44,006 nt of DNA. Source: Amycolatopsis alkalitolerans. GTDB lineage: Bacteria; Actinomycetota; Actinomycetes; Mycobacteriales; Pseudonocardiaceae. The translations under genes and the position numbers were made by a program. The first letter of the stretch is position 1. Each line of letters begins with the position of its first letter. This document shows positions 16,442 through 24,878 of the stretch, piece by piece. The notes beneath the pieces are model-generated. The model was not told the origin of the DNA. It saw only the letters and a program-made list of their open reading frames with translations, and searched no databases. The DNA lies in assembly GCF_006152065.1 (NCBI RefSeq), contig NZ_VDFW01000045.1, positions 1 through 44,006 of the forward strand, read 5' to 3'.

Positions 16442-18502
16442 ATGACGCAGATCGCCGCCGATATCGGCGGGACCTTCACGGATCTGACGGCCGTGGACGC
16501 CCGCGGTGTGTTCAGCACGGCGAAAACCCTGACCACGCCACACGACCACGCCGAAGGGGTGCTCAACGGGCTCGAAGAACTGGGCGCGGACCTGCCGGGC
16601 ACCGAACTGTTCCTGCACGGGTCGACGATCGCGATCAACACGGTCCTGCAGCGGGTGGGCGCGCGCACGGCGCTCATCACGACCGAGGGGTTCCGCGACG
16701 TCTACGAGATCGGGCGGGGCAACCGCTCGGAACCGTACAACCTGTTCTTCGGCAAACCTGACCCGCTCGTGCGGCGGCGGCTGCGGCGCGAGGTCCGGGA
16801 ACGGGTGCTGGCCGACGGCTCCCTGCGGACACCGCTGGACGTCGACGGCGCGAAGGCACTGATCGAAGACCTGCGCGCGACCGGTGTCGAATCGGTCGCC
16901 GTGTGCCTGCTGCACTCCTATGCCAATCCGGAGCACGAACTGCGGCTCGGCCTGCTGCTCGAACAGCTGTGGCCCGAGGCGTACGTGACGCTGTCGCACC
17001 AGATCATGCGCGAGTACCGCGAGTACGAGCGCACCTCGACCACCGTCCTCAACGCCTACGTCGGACCGGTGGTCTCGCGTTACCTCGACTCGCTCGCCGG
17101 CCGGCTCGCCGCCCGCGGGTTCCGCGGCCGGCTGCTGATCATGCAGTCCAACGGCGGCATCATGTCGGTCGAATCCGCCCGGCGCGCCCCCGTCCGGATG
17201 ATGGAGTCCGGGCCGGTCGCCGGGGTCATCGGGGCCGCGGCGCTGGCCGGGCGGCTGGGGCTGTCCCGGCTCATCCCGTTCGACATGGGCGGGACGACCG
17301 CGAAGACGAGCCTGGTCAAGGACGGCGAGGTCGACGTCAGCCCGGGCTACTTCATCGGCGGGTACGCGACCGGGCATCCGATGTCGCTGCCCGTGGTGAA
17401 CATCGTCGAGGTGGGTTCCGGCGGGGGCAGTATCGCGTGGGTCGACGCGGCCGGGGCGCTCAAGGTCGGCCCGCGCAGCGCCGGTGCCGCACCCGGCCCG
17501 GCCTGCTACGGCCTCGGCGGCGACCGCCCCACGGTGACCGACGCCAACCTGGTGCTCGGCAGGCTCGGCGCCGCCCGGTTCCTGGGCGGGCAGATGGCAC
17601 TCGACGCCGCGGCGGCCGAGGCCGCGATCCGCACCCACGTCGCCGGACCGCTGGGACTGGACGTGCTCGCCGCCGCGCGCGGCATCGTCACCATCGCCGA
17701 CGCCCAGATGTCCCTGGCGGTGCGGGCCGTGTCGGTGGAGAAGGGCGAGGACCCGCGCGAGTTCGCGCTCGTGGCGACCGGCGGCGCCGGGCCGCTGCAC
17801 GCCGTGTCGATCGCGCGCGAGCTCAACATCGGCACCGTCGTCGTCCCGGTGCTGCCCGGCCAGTTCTCCGCGAAGGGCATGTTGTCCTCGCCGGTGCGGC
17901 ACGATCTGACCCGCACCAGGCTCGCCGCGTTCGAACCATCCACAGTGGACGACTACGCGGTGACCGTCAAGGCACTCGCCGCCGAAGCGACGGCCCGGCT
18001 GCGCGCCGACGCCGGCGAGCCGGACGAACCTCCCACGCTGCACCACTTTCTGGAGCTGCGTTACCGCGGGCAGGAGTTCACGATCTCCGTCCCGGTACCT
18101 GACGAAGGGCTGTCGACGGCGACCTACGCGGCGGTGCGGGCCGGCTTCGACGCGCTGCACGAACGGCTCTACGGCCATCAGGCACCGGATGAGGCCGTCG
18201 AGGCGATCGGCGTTCGCACGGTGATCTCGATGCCGCTCGCGCGGATCACCGAGCAGGCACCGGATCGGGCCACCGCCGGCCCCCTCGAACCGACCGGGAC
18301 CCGCGCCGTGGTGCTGCACGGCGGTGGCCCCGATCCGGTGCCGGTCCCGGTCTACAACCGCGAGGATCTCGCGCCGGGGCACCGCATCGACGGGCCCGCG
18401 GTCGTGCAGGAGGCCACCTCGTCGGTGGTCTGCTACGCCGGTGACGTGCTCACCGTCGCCGAAGACGCCTCGCTGGTCATCACGGTAGGGAGCGCGTCAT
18501 GA
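16442..18502 (+). CDS. hydantoinase/oxoprolinase subunit A (HyuA family)
   Basis: 686 residues. The N-terminal domain starts with ADIGGTFTDLTAVD, the acetate-kinase-like phosphate-binding loop of HyuA. FLHGSTIAINTVLQR near residue 60 and FDMGGTTAKTSL near residue 280 complete the ATP-binding core, and the C-terminal part has the GGAGPLHAVSIAREL motif. Family members couple ATP hydrolysis to ring opening of hydantoins or 5-oxoproline, or to ketone carboxylation. The stop overlaps the HyuB start (ATGA), so the two are made as a complex. The ABC importer upstream suggests that the compound is imported and activated by ATP. Choosing between amide opening and carboxylation needs experiment. Confidence 0.93.
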   Translation: MTQIAADIGGTFTDLTAVDARGVFSTAKTLTTPHDHAEGVLNGLEELGADLPGTELFLHGSTIAINTVLQRVGARTALITTEGFRDVYEIGRGNRSEPYNLFFGKPDPLVRRRLRREVRERVLADGSLRTPLDVDGAKALIEDLRATGVESVAVCLLHSYANPEHELRLGLLLEQLWPEAYVTLSHQIMREYREYERTSTTVLNAYVGPVVSRYLDSLAGRLAARGFRGRLLIMQSNGGIMSVESARRAPVRMMESGPVAGVIGAAALAGRLGLSRLIPFDMGGTTAKTSLVKDGEVDVSPGYFIGGYATGHPMSLPVVNIVEVGSGGGSIAWVDAAGALKVGPRSAGAAPGPACYGLGGDRPTVTDANLVLGRLGAARFLGGQMALDAAAAEAAIRTHVAGPLGLDVLAAARGIVTIADAQMSLAVRAVSVEKGEDPREFALVATGGAGPLHAVSIARELNIGTVVVPVLPGQFSAKGMLSSPVRHDLTRTRLAAFEPSTVDDYAVTVKALAAEATARLRADAGEPDEPPTLHHFLELRYRGQEFTISVPVPDEGLSTATYAAVRAGFDALHERLYGHQAPDEAVEAIGVRTVISMPLARITEQAPDRATAGPLEPTGTRAVVLHGGGPDPVPVPVYNREDLAPGHRIDGPAVVQEATSSVVCYAGDVLTVAEDASLVITVGSAS
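17939..17949 (+). repeat. dispersed motif TCCACAGTGGA inside hyuA
   Basis: Perfect 11-bp palindrome that uses an ACA Thr codon, rare here. One of several dispersed variants of W-rich-GTGGA. Confidence 0.5.
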
Positions 18503-20238
18503 GCCCGGACCCGATCACGCTCGAGGTCGTGCGCTGCGCCCTCGTCGCGTACTGCGACGAGATGGCGGCCGCGCTGCGCCGCACCGCGTACAACCCGATG
18601 ATCTTCGAGGTGCAGGACTACTGCGTCGGCCTGGTGGACACCGCCGGCGAGCTGATCGCGCAGAACCTGGGCGGTCTGCCGATCTTCCTGGCCGATCTCG
18701 GGGTGTCGGTGGCCGACGGGATCGAGCGGCACGGGCTCGACGGGTTCGAACCGGGCGACGCGATCGTGATGAACTACCCGTACGTGGCCGGGCAGCATCT
18801 GAACAACGTGGTGGTCTACACCCCCGTCTTCGTGGACGGGCGCGTGGTCGCGTTCCCGGCGGTGCGGGCGCACTGGGTGGACATCGGCGGCGCGCGGATC
18901 GGGTTCGGCTCCACGGCCACCACCGACATCTACGCCGAGGGCCTGCAACTGCGGTCGATCAAGGTCCTCAAGGCGGGCCGGTGGGACGCCGACGTGATGC
19001 GGATCCTGGAGGACAACATCCGGATGCCGGAGTCCTCGCTGGGTGATCTGCGGGCGGCGATCGCGGCCTGCCGGCTCGGCGAGCGGCGGATGGCCGAACT
19101 CGCCGCACGCTACGGGCTCGACACGGTGCTGGCCTGTGTCGCGCAGATGCGCGAGCAGTCCGAGCGGCTGTCCCGGGACGCGGTGTCCCGGATGGCCGAC
19201 GGCGAGTACTTCGCCTCGTCGTGGATGGACAACGACGGGCAGGACCTGGACCGGCCGGTCCGGCTGGACATCCGGGTCGAGGTGGCCGGCGAGGAGCTGA
19301 CCATCGACTTCTCCGGGATCGCCGAACAGGTGCGGGGTCCGCTGAACTCGGGCAGATCCGGTGGCGTCGCGGCCGCGCGGGTCGCGTTCAAGGCGCTGAC
19401 CCTGCCGTCGCATCCGGTCGACGAGGGTTCGTTCCGGAACCTGCACGTGATCCTGCCCGAGGGCAAGCTGCTCAACGCGCGGCCCCCGGCGGCGCTCGGG
19501 CAGTGGAGCATCTCGCTGCCGACGGTGGTGGACACGATCGTCAAGGCGCTCGCGCCCGCGCTGCCGGAGCAGGTGCCCGCCGGGCACAAGGGTGATATGG
19601 CGGGGTTCACCTTCTACGGGGTGGACGAGCGCACCGGTTCGCGGTTCGTGTGCCTGAACATCAACGGCGGCGGGTGGGGCGGGCGGCCCGGCGGCGACGG
19701 CCCCAGCGCGTGCGTGTCGGTATGCCAGGGCGACGTGCGCAACATCCCGATCGAAATCCAGGAGTCGCGCTACCCCCTGGTGTTCACCCGGCACGAACTG
19801 CGCGCCGACAGCGGAGGCGCCGGGCGGCATCGCGGCGGCCTCGGGCTGGAGATCGAGGCACTCCCCCAGCAGGCCATGTTCACCAACATCGCCAACGAGC
19901 GCACCACCTGCCCGCCGTGGGGCCTGCACGGCGGGCAGCCGGGGGCCACCAACGACACCGTCGTCGTGCAACCCGGCGCGGAACCCGTGCACATCAAGAA
20001 ACACACCGGGCTGCCGCTCGCGCCCGGTTCGGCGATCACCTTCCGCACCGCGGGCGGCGGGGGCTGGGGCGATCCGTCCACACGCGACCCCGCCGCCGTG
20101 GCCGAGGACGTGCTGGACGGGTTCGTCACCCCGCGCGCGGCCCGCGACGAGTACCGCGTGGTCGTGACCGCCGGGGGCGAAGTGGACGCCGAAGCGACCG
20201 ACCGACTGCGCAAGACGGCCGATGTCCCTGGTCAGTGA
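18499..20238 (+). CDS. hydantoinase/oxoprolinase subunit B (HyuB family)
   Basis: 579 residues beginning with DPITLEVVRCALVAYCDEM, the standard HyuB start. Characteristic blocks include RRTAYNPMIFEVQDYC, GDAIVMNYPY, the IDFSGIAEQVRGPLNSG region, NINGGGWGGRPGGDG, and a C-terminal SGGAGRHRGGLG block (about residues 435-446), followed by GGGGWGDPSTRDP. It forms the catalytic complex with HyuA. The start is within an ATGA overlap with hyuA, and its end overlaps the following MmgE/PrpD gene by 17 bp. Full family length, no visible damage. Confidence 0.93.
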   Translation: MSPDPITLEVVRCALVAYCDEMAAALRRTAYNPMIFEVQDYCVGLVDTAGELIAQNLGGLPIFLADLGVSVADGIERHGLDGFEPGDAIVMNYPYVAGQHLNNVVVYTPVFVDGRVVAFPAVRAHWVDIGGARIGFGSTATTDIYAEGLQLRSIKVLKAGRWDADVMRILEDNIRMPESSLGDLRAAIAACRLGERRMAELAARYGLDTVLACVAQMREQSERLSRDAVSRMADGEYFASSWMDNDGQDLDRPVRLDIRVEVAGEELTIDFSGIAEQVRGPLNSGRSGGVAAARVAFKALTLPSHPVDEGSFRNLHVILPEGKLLNARPPAALGQWSISLPTVVDTIVKALAPALPEQVPAGHKGDMAGFTFYGVDERTGSRFVCLNINGGGWGGRPGGDGPSACVSVCQGDVRNIPIEIQESRYPLVFTRHELRADSGGAGRHRGGLGLEIEALPQQAMFTNIANERTTCPPWGLHGGQPGATNDTVVVQPGAEPVHIKKHTGLPLAPGSAITFRTAGGGGWGDPSTRDPAAVAEDVLDGFVTPRAARDEYRVVVTAGGEVDAEATDRLRKTADVPGQ

Positions 20239-21517
20239 GCTCGCCGAACGAGGGCATGCGGTCGCCACCGGGCGCGTGCCCGCCGCCGTGCTCGCCGCGG
20301 CCAGGGCGCATCTGACCGACACCGTGGCCGCGGTCGTCGCCGGGTACACCACCTTGCGGGCGCCCGCCGCGCGGCTCGCGGACGCGCGCGGGCTGGCCCC
20401 GCCCGCGCGCACCGCGTTCACCGGCGGTGTCTACGCGGGTGCCTGGGAGGTCGCGGGGATCCACCGCGGCGCCGTGCTCTGCCCGGGCTGCGTCGTGCTC
20501 CCCGCGATGCTCGCCGCGCTGGAGTTGCGCCCGTCCGCCAGCGGCGAGGAAGTCCTGCGGGCGTATCTCGCCGGGTACGAGGTGGCGCTCGCCGCGGCGC
20601 TCTCCGTCGGCGGGGACCGGCTGATCGAACTCGGCTGGTGGCCGACCGCTCTGGTGGCGCCACTGGGCGGCGCGGCGGCCGCGTCGATCCTGCTCGGCAA
20701 GCCGGTGCCGGCCATCGCGTCGGCCATCGCGCTGGCCGCGCAGCAGGCGGGCGGTTCGGTCGCGGGCACGACCGCGGACGCCGACGGACGGTACCTGCTG
20801 AGCGGGCTCGCCGCCGAGCGCGCCGTCACCGCGGTCCTCACCGCCGGCTCGGGCTGGCGCGGACCGCTGGACGTCCTGGACGATCCACGGTCGCCGCTGC
20901 GCCGGCGGCGGAACCCGCCGGAACCGTTCCTGCTGCCCGAAACCAGCCTCAAGGCGCACGCCGGCGCCAAGCACATGCAGGCGGCACTGGACGCGTTGTC
21001 CGCTATGGACGACGAGGTGCGGGGGATCCGGTGCGCGCTGCCGGGCCCGCTGGTCCGCGCCGTCGACCGGCCGCCGCCGTTCCGCTCCCCGCTGCACGCG
21101 CTGGCCAGCGCGCAGTACATGCTCGCGGTCGCGGCGCTTCGCGGGCGGTGCACGCCCTGGGAGTTCGACGCCGCCTCGCTCACGGACCCGCGGATCACCG
21201 GCCTCGCCAGGCGGGTCGAGGTCGTCGCCGACGAGGAGTTGTCGCGCGCGTACCCGGTGAGCTGGGGTGCGCGGCTGGAGATCGCCACGCACTCCGGTAC
21301 GGTCCGGCTCGAACGTCACCACGCCCGCGGGGATCCCGGGCACGAGCTGAGTACCGGCGAACTGCTGCGCAAGGCGGTCACGCTCGCGGGTCCCGCGCTC
21401 GGCGACGAAGCGGCCCGGGGCCTGGCGTCGGCACTGCTCGACACCACCCCGGCGGCGGTGCTCACCGAACAGGTGCTGCCGTTGCTGCGACCGCAACTTG
21501 CCCGACAGGAGGCCTGA
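20222..21517 (+). CDS. MmgE/PrpD family protein
   Basis: 431 residues. The N-terminal all-helical domain contains HLTDTVAAVVAGY, and the second domain has KAHAGAKHMQAALDALSAM, typical of 2-methylcitrate dehydratase and iminodisuccinate epimerase relatives. The family handles dicarboxylic or tricarboxylic acids by dehydration or epimerisation. It overlaps the end of HyuB by 17 bp and shares the TGATG junction with the PaaX gene downstream, so it is firmly in the operon. I infer that it acts on an acid released by HyuAB. The actual substrate is unknown. Confidence 0.88.
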   Translation: MSLVSELAERGHAVATGRVPAAVLAAARAHLTDTVAAVVAGYTTLRAPAARLADARGLAPPARTAFTGGVYAGAWEVAGIHRGAVLCPGCVVLPAMLAALELRPSASGEEVLRAYLAGYEVALAAALSVGGDRLIELGWWPTALVAPLGGAAAASILLGKPVPAIASAIALAAQQAGGSVAGTTADADGRYLLSGLAAERAVTAVLTAGSGWRGPLDVLDDPRSPLRRRRNPPEPFLLPETSLKAHAGAKHMQAALDALSAMDDEVRGIRCALPGPLVRAVDRPPPFRSPLHALASAQYMLAVAALRGRCTPWEFDAASLTDPRITGLARRVEVVADEELSRAYPVSWGARLEIATHSGTVRLERHHARGDPGHELSTGELLRKAVTLAGPALGDEAARGLASALLDTTPAAVLTEQVLPLLRPQLARQEA

Positions 21518-22344
21518 TGCCGGGGGGAAGCCGCCCACCGACACCGCAGATGGTGCTGATGACCATGCTGGGCCGCTACTGTCTCGACGACAATCCGGCC
21601 ATCGCCACCAACGGTCATCTGTCGGTACTGGCGCGGATCGGGCTGTCGGAGCAGGCCGCCCGGCTCACGCTCGCCCGCATGGTCGAGCGCGGCCTGCTGG
21701 AACGGCTGCGCCGGGGACGGCTCGCGTACTACCGGATCACCGAACTGGGGCTCCGGGTGATGCGGAACCAGGAACGGCGCACGTTCGGCGAGTCCGGTGG
21801 CCTGCCCGCGGCGGAGGACACCTGGACGATCCTGAGCTTCAGCCTGCCCGAGGCCCAGCGCCGCGAACGGCACCTGCTGCGGCGCAGGCTCGCGTGGGAG
21901 GGATTCGGCCTGCTGCGCGACGGCGTGTGGATCGCGCCCGGCGACCACGACCTCACCGAGATGTACGAAGCGCTGCGCGAGATCGGCGTCGACCAGCAGA
22001 TCGACGCGTTCACCGCGCGGCCGAAGTTCGCCGACGTGCAGGGCATGATCGCGCGGGTCTGGGAGCTCGGCGAGCTGGCCGGGCGGTACCGGCGGTTCCT
22101 GCGGGACTGGGATGTCCCCGACCCGGCCGCGGCCGCCACCGACGAGCTGGGCAAGGACCTGCTGCTGATCAGCACGTGGCGGCAGCTCCTGCGGGAAACG
22201 CCGCGGCTGCCGGCCGGGCACCTGCCGCCGGACTGGCCGGCGGCGCGCTGCGAGGAGCTGTTCCGGACGCTGCACGAACGCTACGCACCCGCCGCGGCCG
22301 CGCTGGTCGCGGAGATCCTGGCGGCCAACCAGGGTGAGCCCTGA
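21517..22344 (+). CDS. PaaX-family transcriptional regulator
   Basis: 275 residues, from the ATG at 21517 with an AGGAGG site. An N-terminal winged helix (residues 10-65, with NGHLSVLARIGLSEQAARLTLARM and a wing at YYRITELG) is followed by a large C-terminal domain with the WTILSFSLPE and RLAWEGFGLLRDGVWIAP blocks of the PaaX family. PaaX senses phenylacetyl-CoA; members of this family elsewhere respond to other catabolic intermediates. The position within the operon, between MmgE/PrpD and amidohydrolase, suggests local feedback control. Its operator is not obvious. Confidence 0.9.
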   Translation: MPGGSRPPTPQMVLMTMLGRYCLDDNPAIATNGHLSVLARIGLSEQAARLTLARMVERGLLERLRRGRLAYYRITELGLRVMRNQERRTFGESGGLPAAEDTWTILSFSLPEAQRRERHLLRRRLAWEGFGLLRDGVWIAPGDHDLTEMYEALREIGVDQQIDAFTARPKFADVQGMIARVWELGELAGRYRRFLRDWDVPDPAAAATDELGKDLLLISTWRQLLRETPRLPAGHLPPDWPAARCEELFRTLHERYAPAAAALVAEILAANQGEP

Positions 22345-22360
22345 CCGAGAGGAGTGTCCG

Positions 22361-23341
22361 ATGAGGACGGTCGACACACACTTCCACTGGTTCCCGCGTT
22401 CGCATTTCGAAGCCATGGCCGCGCGAGCGGAGTACCCGCGCACCGAACGCGCCGGGGACGGCTACCGCTACTACTACAACGAAGGCCGCGGTTTCCTGCC
22501 GTTGCCCGCGGTCTGGTTCGACCTCGACGCCGGGCTCGCCGCGGCCGAGGCGGCGACGGGGCCGGAAACCGCCGTGGTGTGCACGACCGGCGTGCTCAGC
22601 GGGCTGCTCGATCAGCTGCCGGCCGGCGACGCGGTGGACATCGCCGCCGCGTACAACGAGGAGATCGCGAAGGCGCAGCGCACCCATCGCGACCGGTTCT
22701 TCGGCACGGCCGCGATTCCGCTGCAGGACGGTGCGCAGGCGCTGGCCGTGCTCGAGCACGCGATCGGTGAGCTGGACCTGCGCGCGGTCAACCTGCCGCC
22801 GGTCAGCGCGGGCGACGCGATCGACGCCGCGCGGCTCGATCCGTTCTACACCCGCGTGGCCGAACTCGGCGTGCCGCTGATCGTGCATCCGACGGACCTC
22901 GTGTTCGGCGAGGCCCTTTCGGACTACGGCGACGCCCTGCAGCGCACGATCGGGCGGCTGTTCGATTCGAGCGTCACCGTACTGCGGCTGATCTTCGCCG
23001 GGATCCTCGAACGGCATCCCGGCCTGAAGGTGGTCCAGACCCATGGCGGCGGTTTCCTGCCCTACCAGGCGGGCCGGATCGACAAGAACGCGCGGCAACC
23101 GCTGCCGCTCCCGCCGAGCGAGTACCTCAAGCGCACGTTCGTCGACACCGTGACACCCCAGGCGCTGACCGTGCGCACCGCGATGGAGTTCTACGGAGCC
23201 GGGCAGGTGCTCTACGGCACCGACTACCCGTGCTGGAGCCCGCGGGCCGCGACCGGCATCCTCGGCGAGGCGCGGTTGAGCGACGCGGAGCGGGACCGCG
23301 TGCTGAGCCGGAACGCGCCGGGCGTGTTCGACCTGAGCTGA
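22361..23341 (+). CDS. amidohydrolase-family protein (ACMSD-like decarboxylase/hydratase)
   Basis: 326 residues from ATG 22361, 16 bp after the regulator, with GAGAGGAG upstream. The metal-binding residues can all be seen: DTHFHW (His7, His9), VHPTD (His176), THGGG (His228) and GTDYP (Asp288). This is the ACMSD/gamma-resorcylate decarboxylase branch (COG2159), which also contains the 4-oxalomesaconate hydratase LigJ. It should be a zinc-dependent decarboxylase or hydratase on a carboxylated intermediate. It is the last gene of the 11.9-23.3 kb operon. Confidence 0.9.
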   Translation: MRTVDTHFHWFPRSHFEAMAARAEYPRTERAGDGYRYYYNEGRGFLPLPAVWFDLDAGLAAAEAATGPETAVVCTTGVLSGLLDQLPAGDAVDIAAAYNEEIAKAQRTHRDRFFGTAAIPLQDGAQALAVLEHAIGELDLRAVNLPPVSAGDAIDAARLDPFYTRVAELGVPLIVHPTDLVFGEALSDYGDALQRTIGRLFDSSVTVLRLIFAGILERHPGLKVVQTHGGGFLPYQAGRIDKNARQPLPLPPSEYLKRTFVDTVTPQALTVRTAMEFYGAGQVLYGTDYPCWSPRAATGILGEARLSDAERDRVLSRNAPGVFDLS

Positions 23342-23671
23342 GGAAGGTCACGGGCTGTCCAAACAGGAGTAGACGGCCTCGGTGAAGGCGGTCGCGTTGG
23401 CGGCGCCGACCAGCCCCGGTGCCATCCTGTTCGAGTCTGCGGTCCAGGAGATCGCGCACCGGGGCGAACCGTGGATCGCGGGCGCCCTCGCTCACGACGC
23501 CCGCCTCCGGCCCGCTGCCACTGTGACATGTTCGCTGGGCGAACGCCTGACGCTGCGGGACCGGCAGAAGCGCGAGACCCGCCGAGGTGCTCGGCGACAT
23601 CTGGTCCGCGGCTTTGCTCCCGCCGGAGGATCGCTAGGCTGCCCCTGGAATCACGGACCGAGGGGGCGAGG
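23342..23671. other. 330-bp gap without a supportable gene
   Basis: No gene can be supported here. A minus-strand frame with G/C-rich third positions ends in a stop at 23348-23350 and reads back about 40 codons, but a forward frame through the same DNA is equally open. A weak TTGCTC (23614) and TAGGCT (23635) may be promoter elements for the F420-type gene at 23672. Confidence 0.4.
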
Positions 23672-24118
23672 ATGGCGAGGACATACCGGCTGGGGTTCGC
23701 CCGGAAGCTGGCCAACGTGGTCGTCGGGGCGCTGCTCGCCCGTGGCGTCCCGGCCGCGGGCAAGACCGGTTTCCTGCTGACCACGAAGGGGCGCAAGAGC
23801 GGTCTCGACCGCACGACCCCGGTCAACGTCGTCGAGTTCGGCGGCGCGCGCTGGCTCGTGTCCCCCTACGGCACGGTCGGCTGGGTGCACAACCTGCGCG
23901 CCGAACCCGTCGCCCGGCTGCACCGGGGAGCGACCCGCGAGGTGTGGGACGTCGAGGAAGCCGACGGCGCGGCAGCCGCACCCGTACTCCGCCACTACGT
24001 CGGCCAGGTGCGGGTGACCGCGCCGTTCTTCGACGCGGCCCCCGGCGCCCCGGTCGAGGAGTTCGCCGCCGAAGCCGCCCGGCATCCGGTGTTCCGGCTG
24101 GCGCGACCGCATACCTAG
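23672..24118 (+). CDS. deazaflavin (F420)-dependent nitroreductase-family protein
   Basis: 148 residues with a GAGGGGGCGAGG region before ATG 23672. The split beta-barrel signature TKGRKSGLDRTTPVNV is at about residues 38-53, and SPYGTVGWVHNLRAEP at about 70-85. These are the landmarks of Ddn-like F420 oxidoreductases of actinobacteria, which reduce quinones or unsaturated substrates. It is monocistronic and convergent with the SDR at 24123. Confidence 0.9.
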   Translation: MARTYRLGFARKLANVVVGALLARGVPAAGKTGFLLTTKGRKSGLDRTTPVNVVEFGGARWLVSPYGTVGWVHNLRAEPVARLHRGATREVWDVEEADGAAAAPVLRHYVGQVRVTAPFFDAAPGAPVEEFAAEAARHPVFRLARPHT

Positions 24119-24122
24119 CCGG

Positions 24123-24878
24123 TCAGGCGAACACCCCGCCGCCGTCGACGATGACGGTCTGCCCGGAGACGAACCCGCTGTCCGGTCCGATCAGCCACAG
24201 CAGGGCGCCGACCAGGTCATCGGGCCGCATGTCGCGGGGCAGCGACCGGGCGCCGGCCGCGGCGGCCACGTAGCCGGGATCGTTGAGCGCCCGTGTGGCG
24301 CCGTCGTCGACCAGCCCGGGCGACACGGCGTTGACGGTGATGCCGTCCTTGCCGAGTTCGCGGGCCGCGGCCCTGGTGAGGCCCTCGACCGCCGCCTTGG
24401 ACGCGACGTAGTGGGCGAACCCGGCGGTGCCCATGCGGGCGGTGGCGGACGAGACGTTCACGATCCGCCCGCCGCCGCGCCGCCGCAGCGCGGGCAGCGC
24501 GCCGCGGATCACCTGCCAGGTGCCGCGCACGTTGACACGCAGCACCGTGTCCCAGTCCTCGAGCGTCAGTTCCTCCAGCGGGCGTTTCCGCCCGAGACCG
24601 CGGTACACCGCCGCGTTGTTCACGACCGCGTCGAGCCCGCCGAATCGTTCCACAGCGGCCCGCACCGCGCTGTGCACATCGGAATCGTCGGTGATGTCGC
24701 AGCGCTGGAACACGGCCTTCCCCGGGCCCCGTTCGGAGGCTCGCGCCGCCAGCTCCGTGCCGTCGTCCAGATCGACCGCGACCACGTTCGCCCCGGCGCT
24801 GGTCATCGCGTCCAGGTACGCGGCGCCGATATCTCCCGTGCACCCGGTCAGGAGCACGGCCCTGTCCCGCAGGCTCAC
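24123..24878 (-). CDS. short-chain dehydrogenase/reductase beside the furan-type cluster
   Basis: 251 residues from the GTG at 24878, which overlaps the MFS stop (GTGA). The cofactor motif is LLTGCTGDIG, slightly off the usual TGxxxGIG because Asp-Ile-Gly replaces Gly-Ile-Gly. NNAA near residue 86, a catalytic Ser in NVSSATA, and YVASK are present. The C-terminal signature is DGGGVFA. It shares the leftward unit with MFS and LysR. If the neighbouring cluster degrades furans, oxidation of a furan alcohol or aldehyde would fit. That is inference. Confidence 0.9.
   Translation of the reverse strand: MSLRDRAVLLTGCTGDIGAAYLDAMTSAGANVVAVDLDDGTELAARASERGPGKAVFQRCDITDDSDVHSAVRAAVERFGGLDAVVNNAAVYRGLGRKRPLEELTLEDWDTVLRVNVRGTWQVIRGALPALRRRGGGRIVNVSSATARMGTAGFAHYVASKAAVEGLTRAAARELGKDGITVNAVSPGLVDDGATRALNDPGYVAAAAGARSLPRDMRPDDLVGALLWLIGPDSGFVSGQTVIVDGGGVFA

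Noticed and set aside
16364..18382. 672-codon minus-strand frame opposite hyuA
   Set aside because: hyuA carries full family motifs on the other strand, while this frame has no domain and an Arg/His/Gly-rich shadow composition.
23342..23671. Possible decayed gene on the minus strand
   Set aside because: Forward and reverse frames are equally open and no family motif is visible, so no call is made beyond a gap note.
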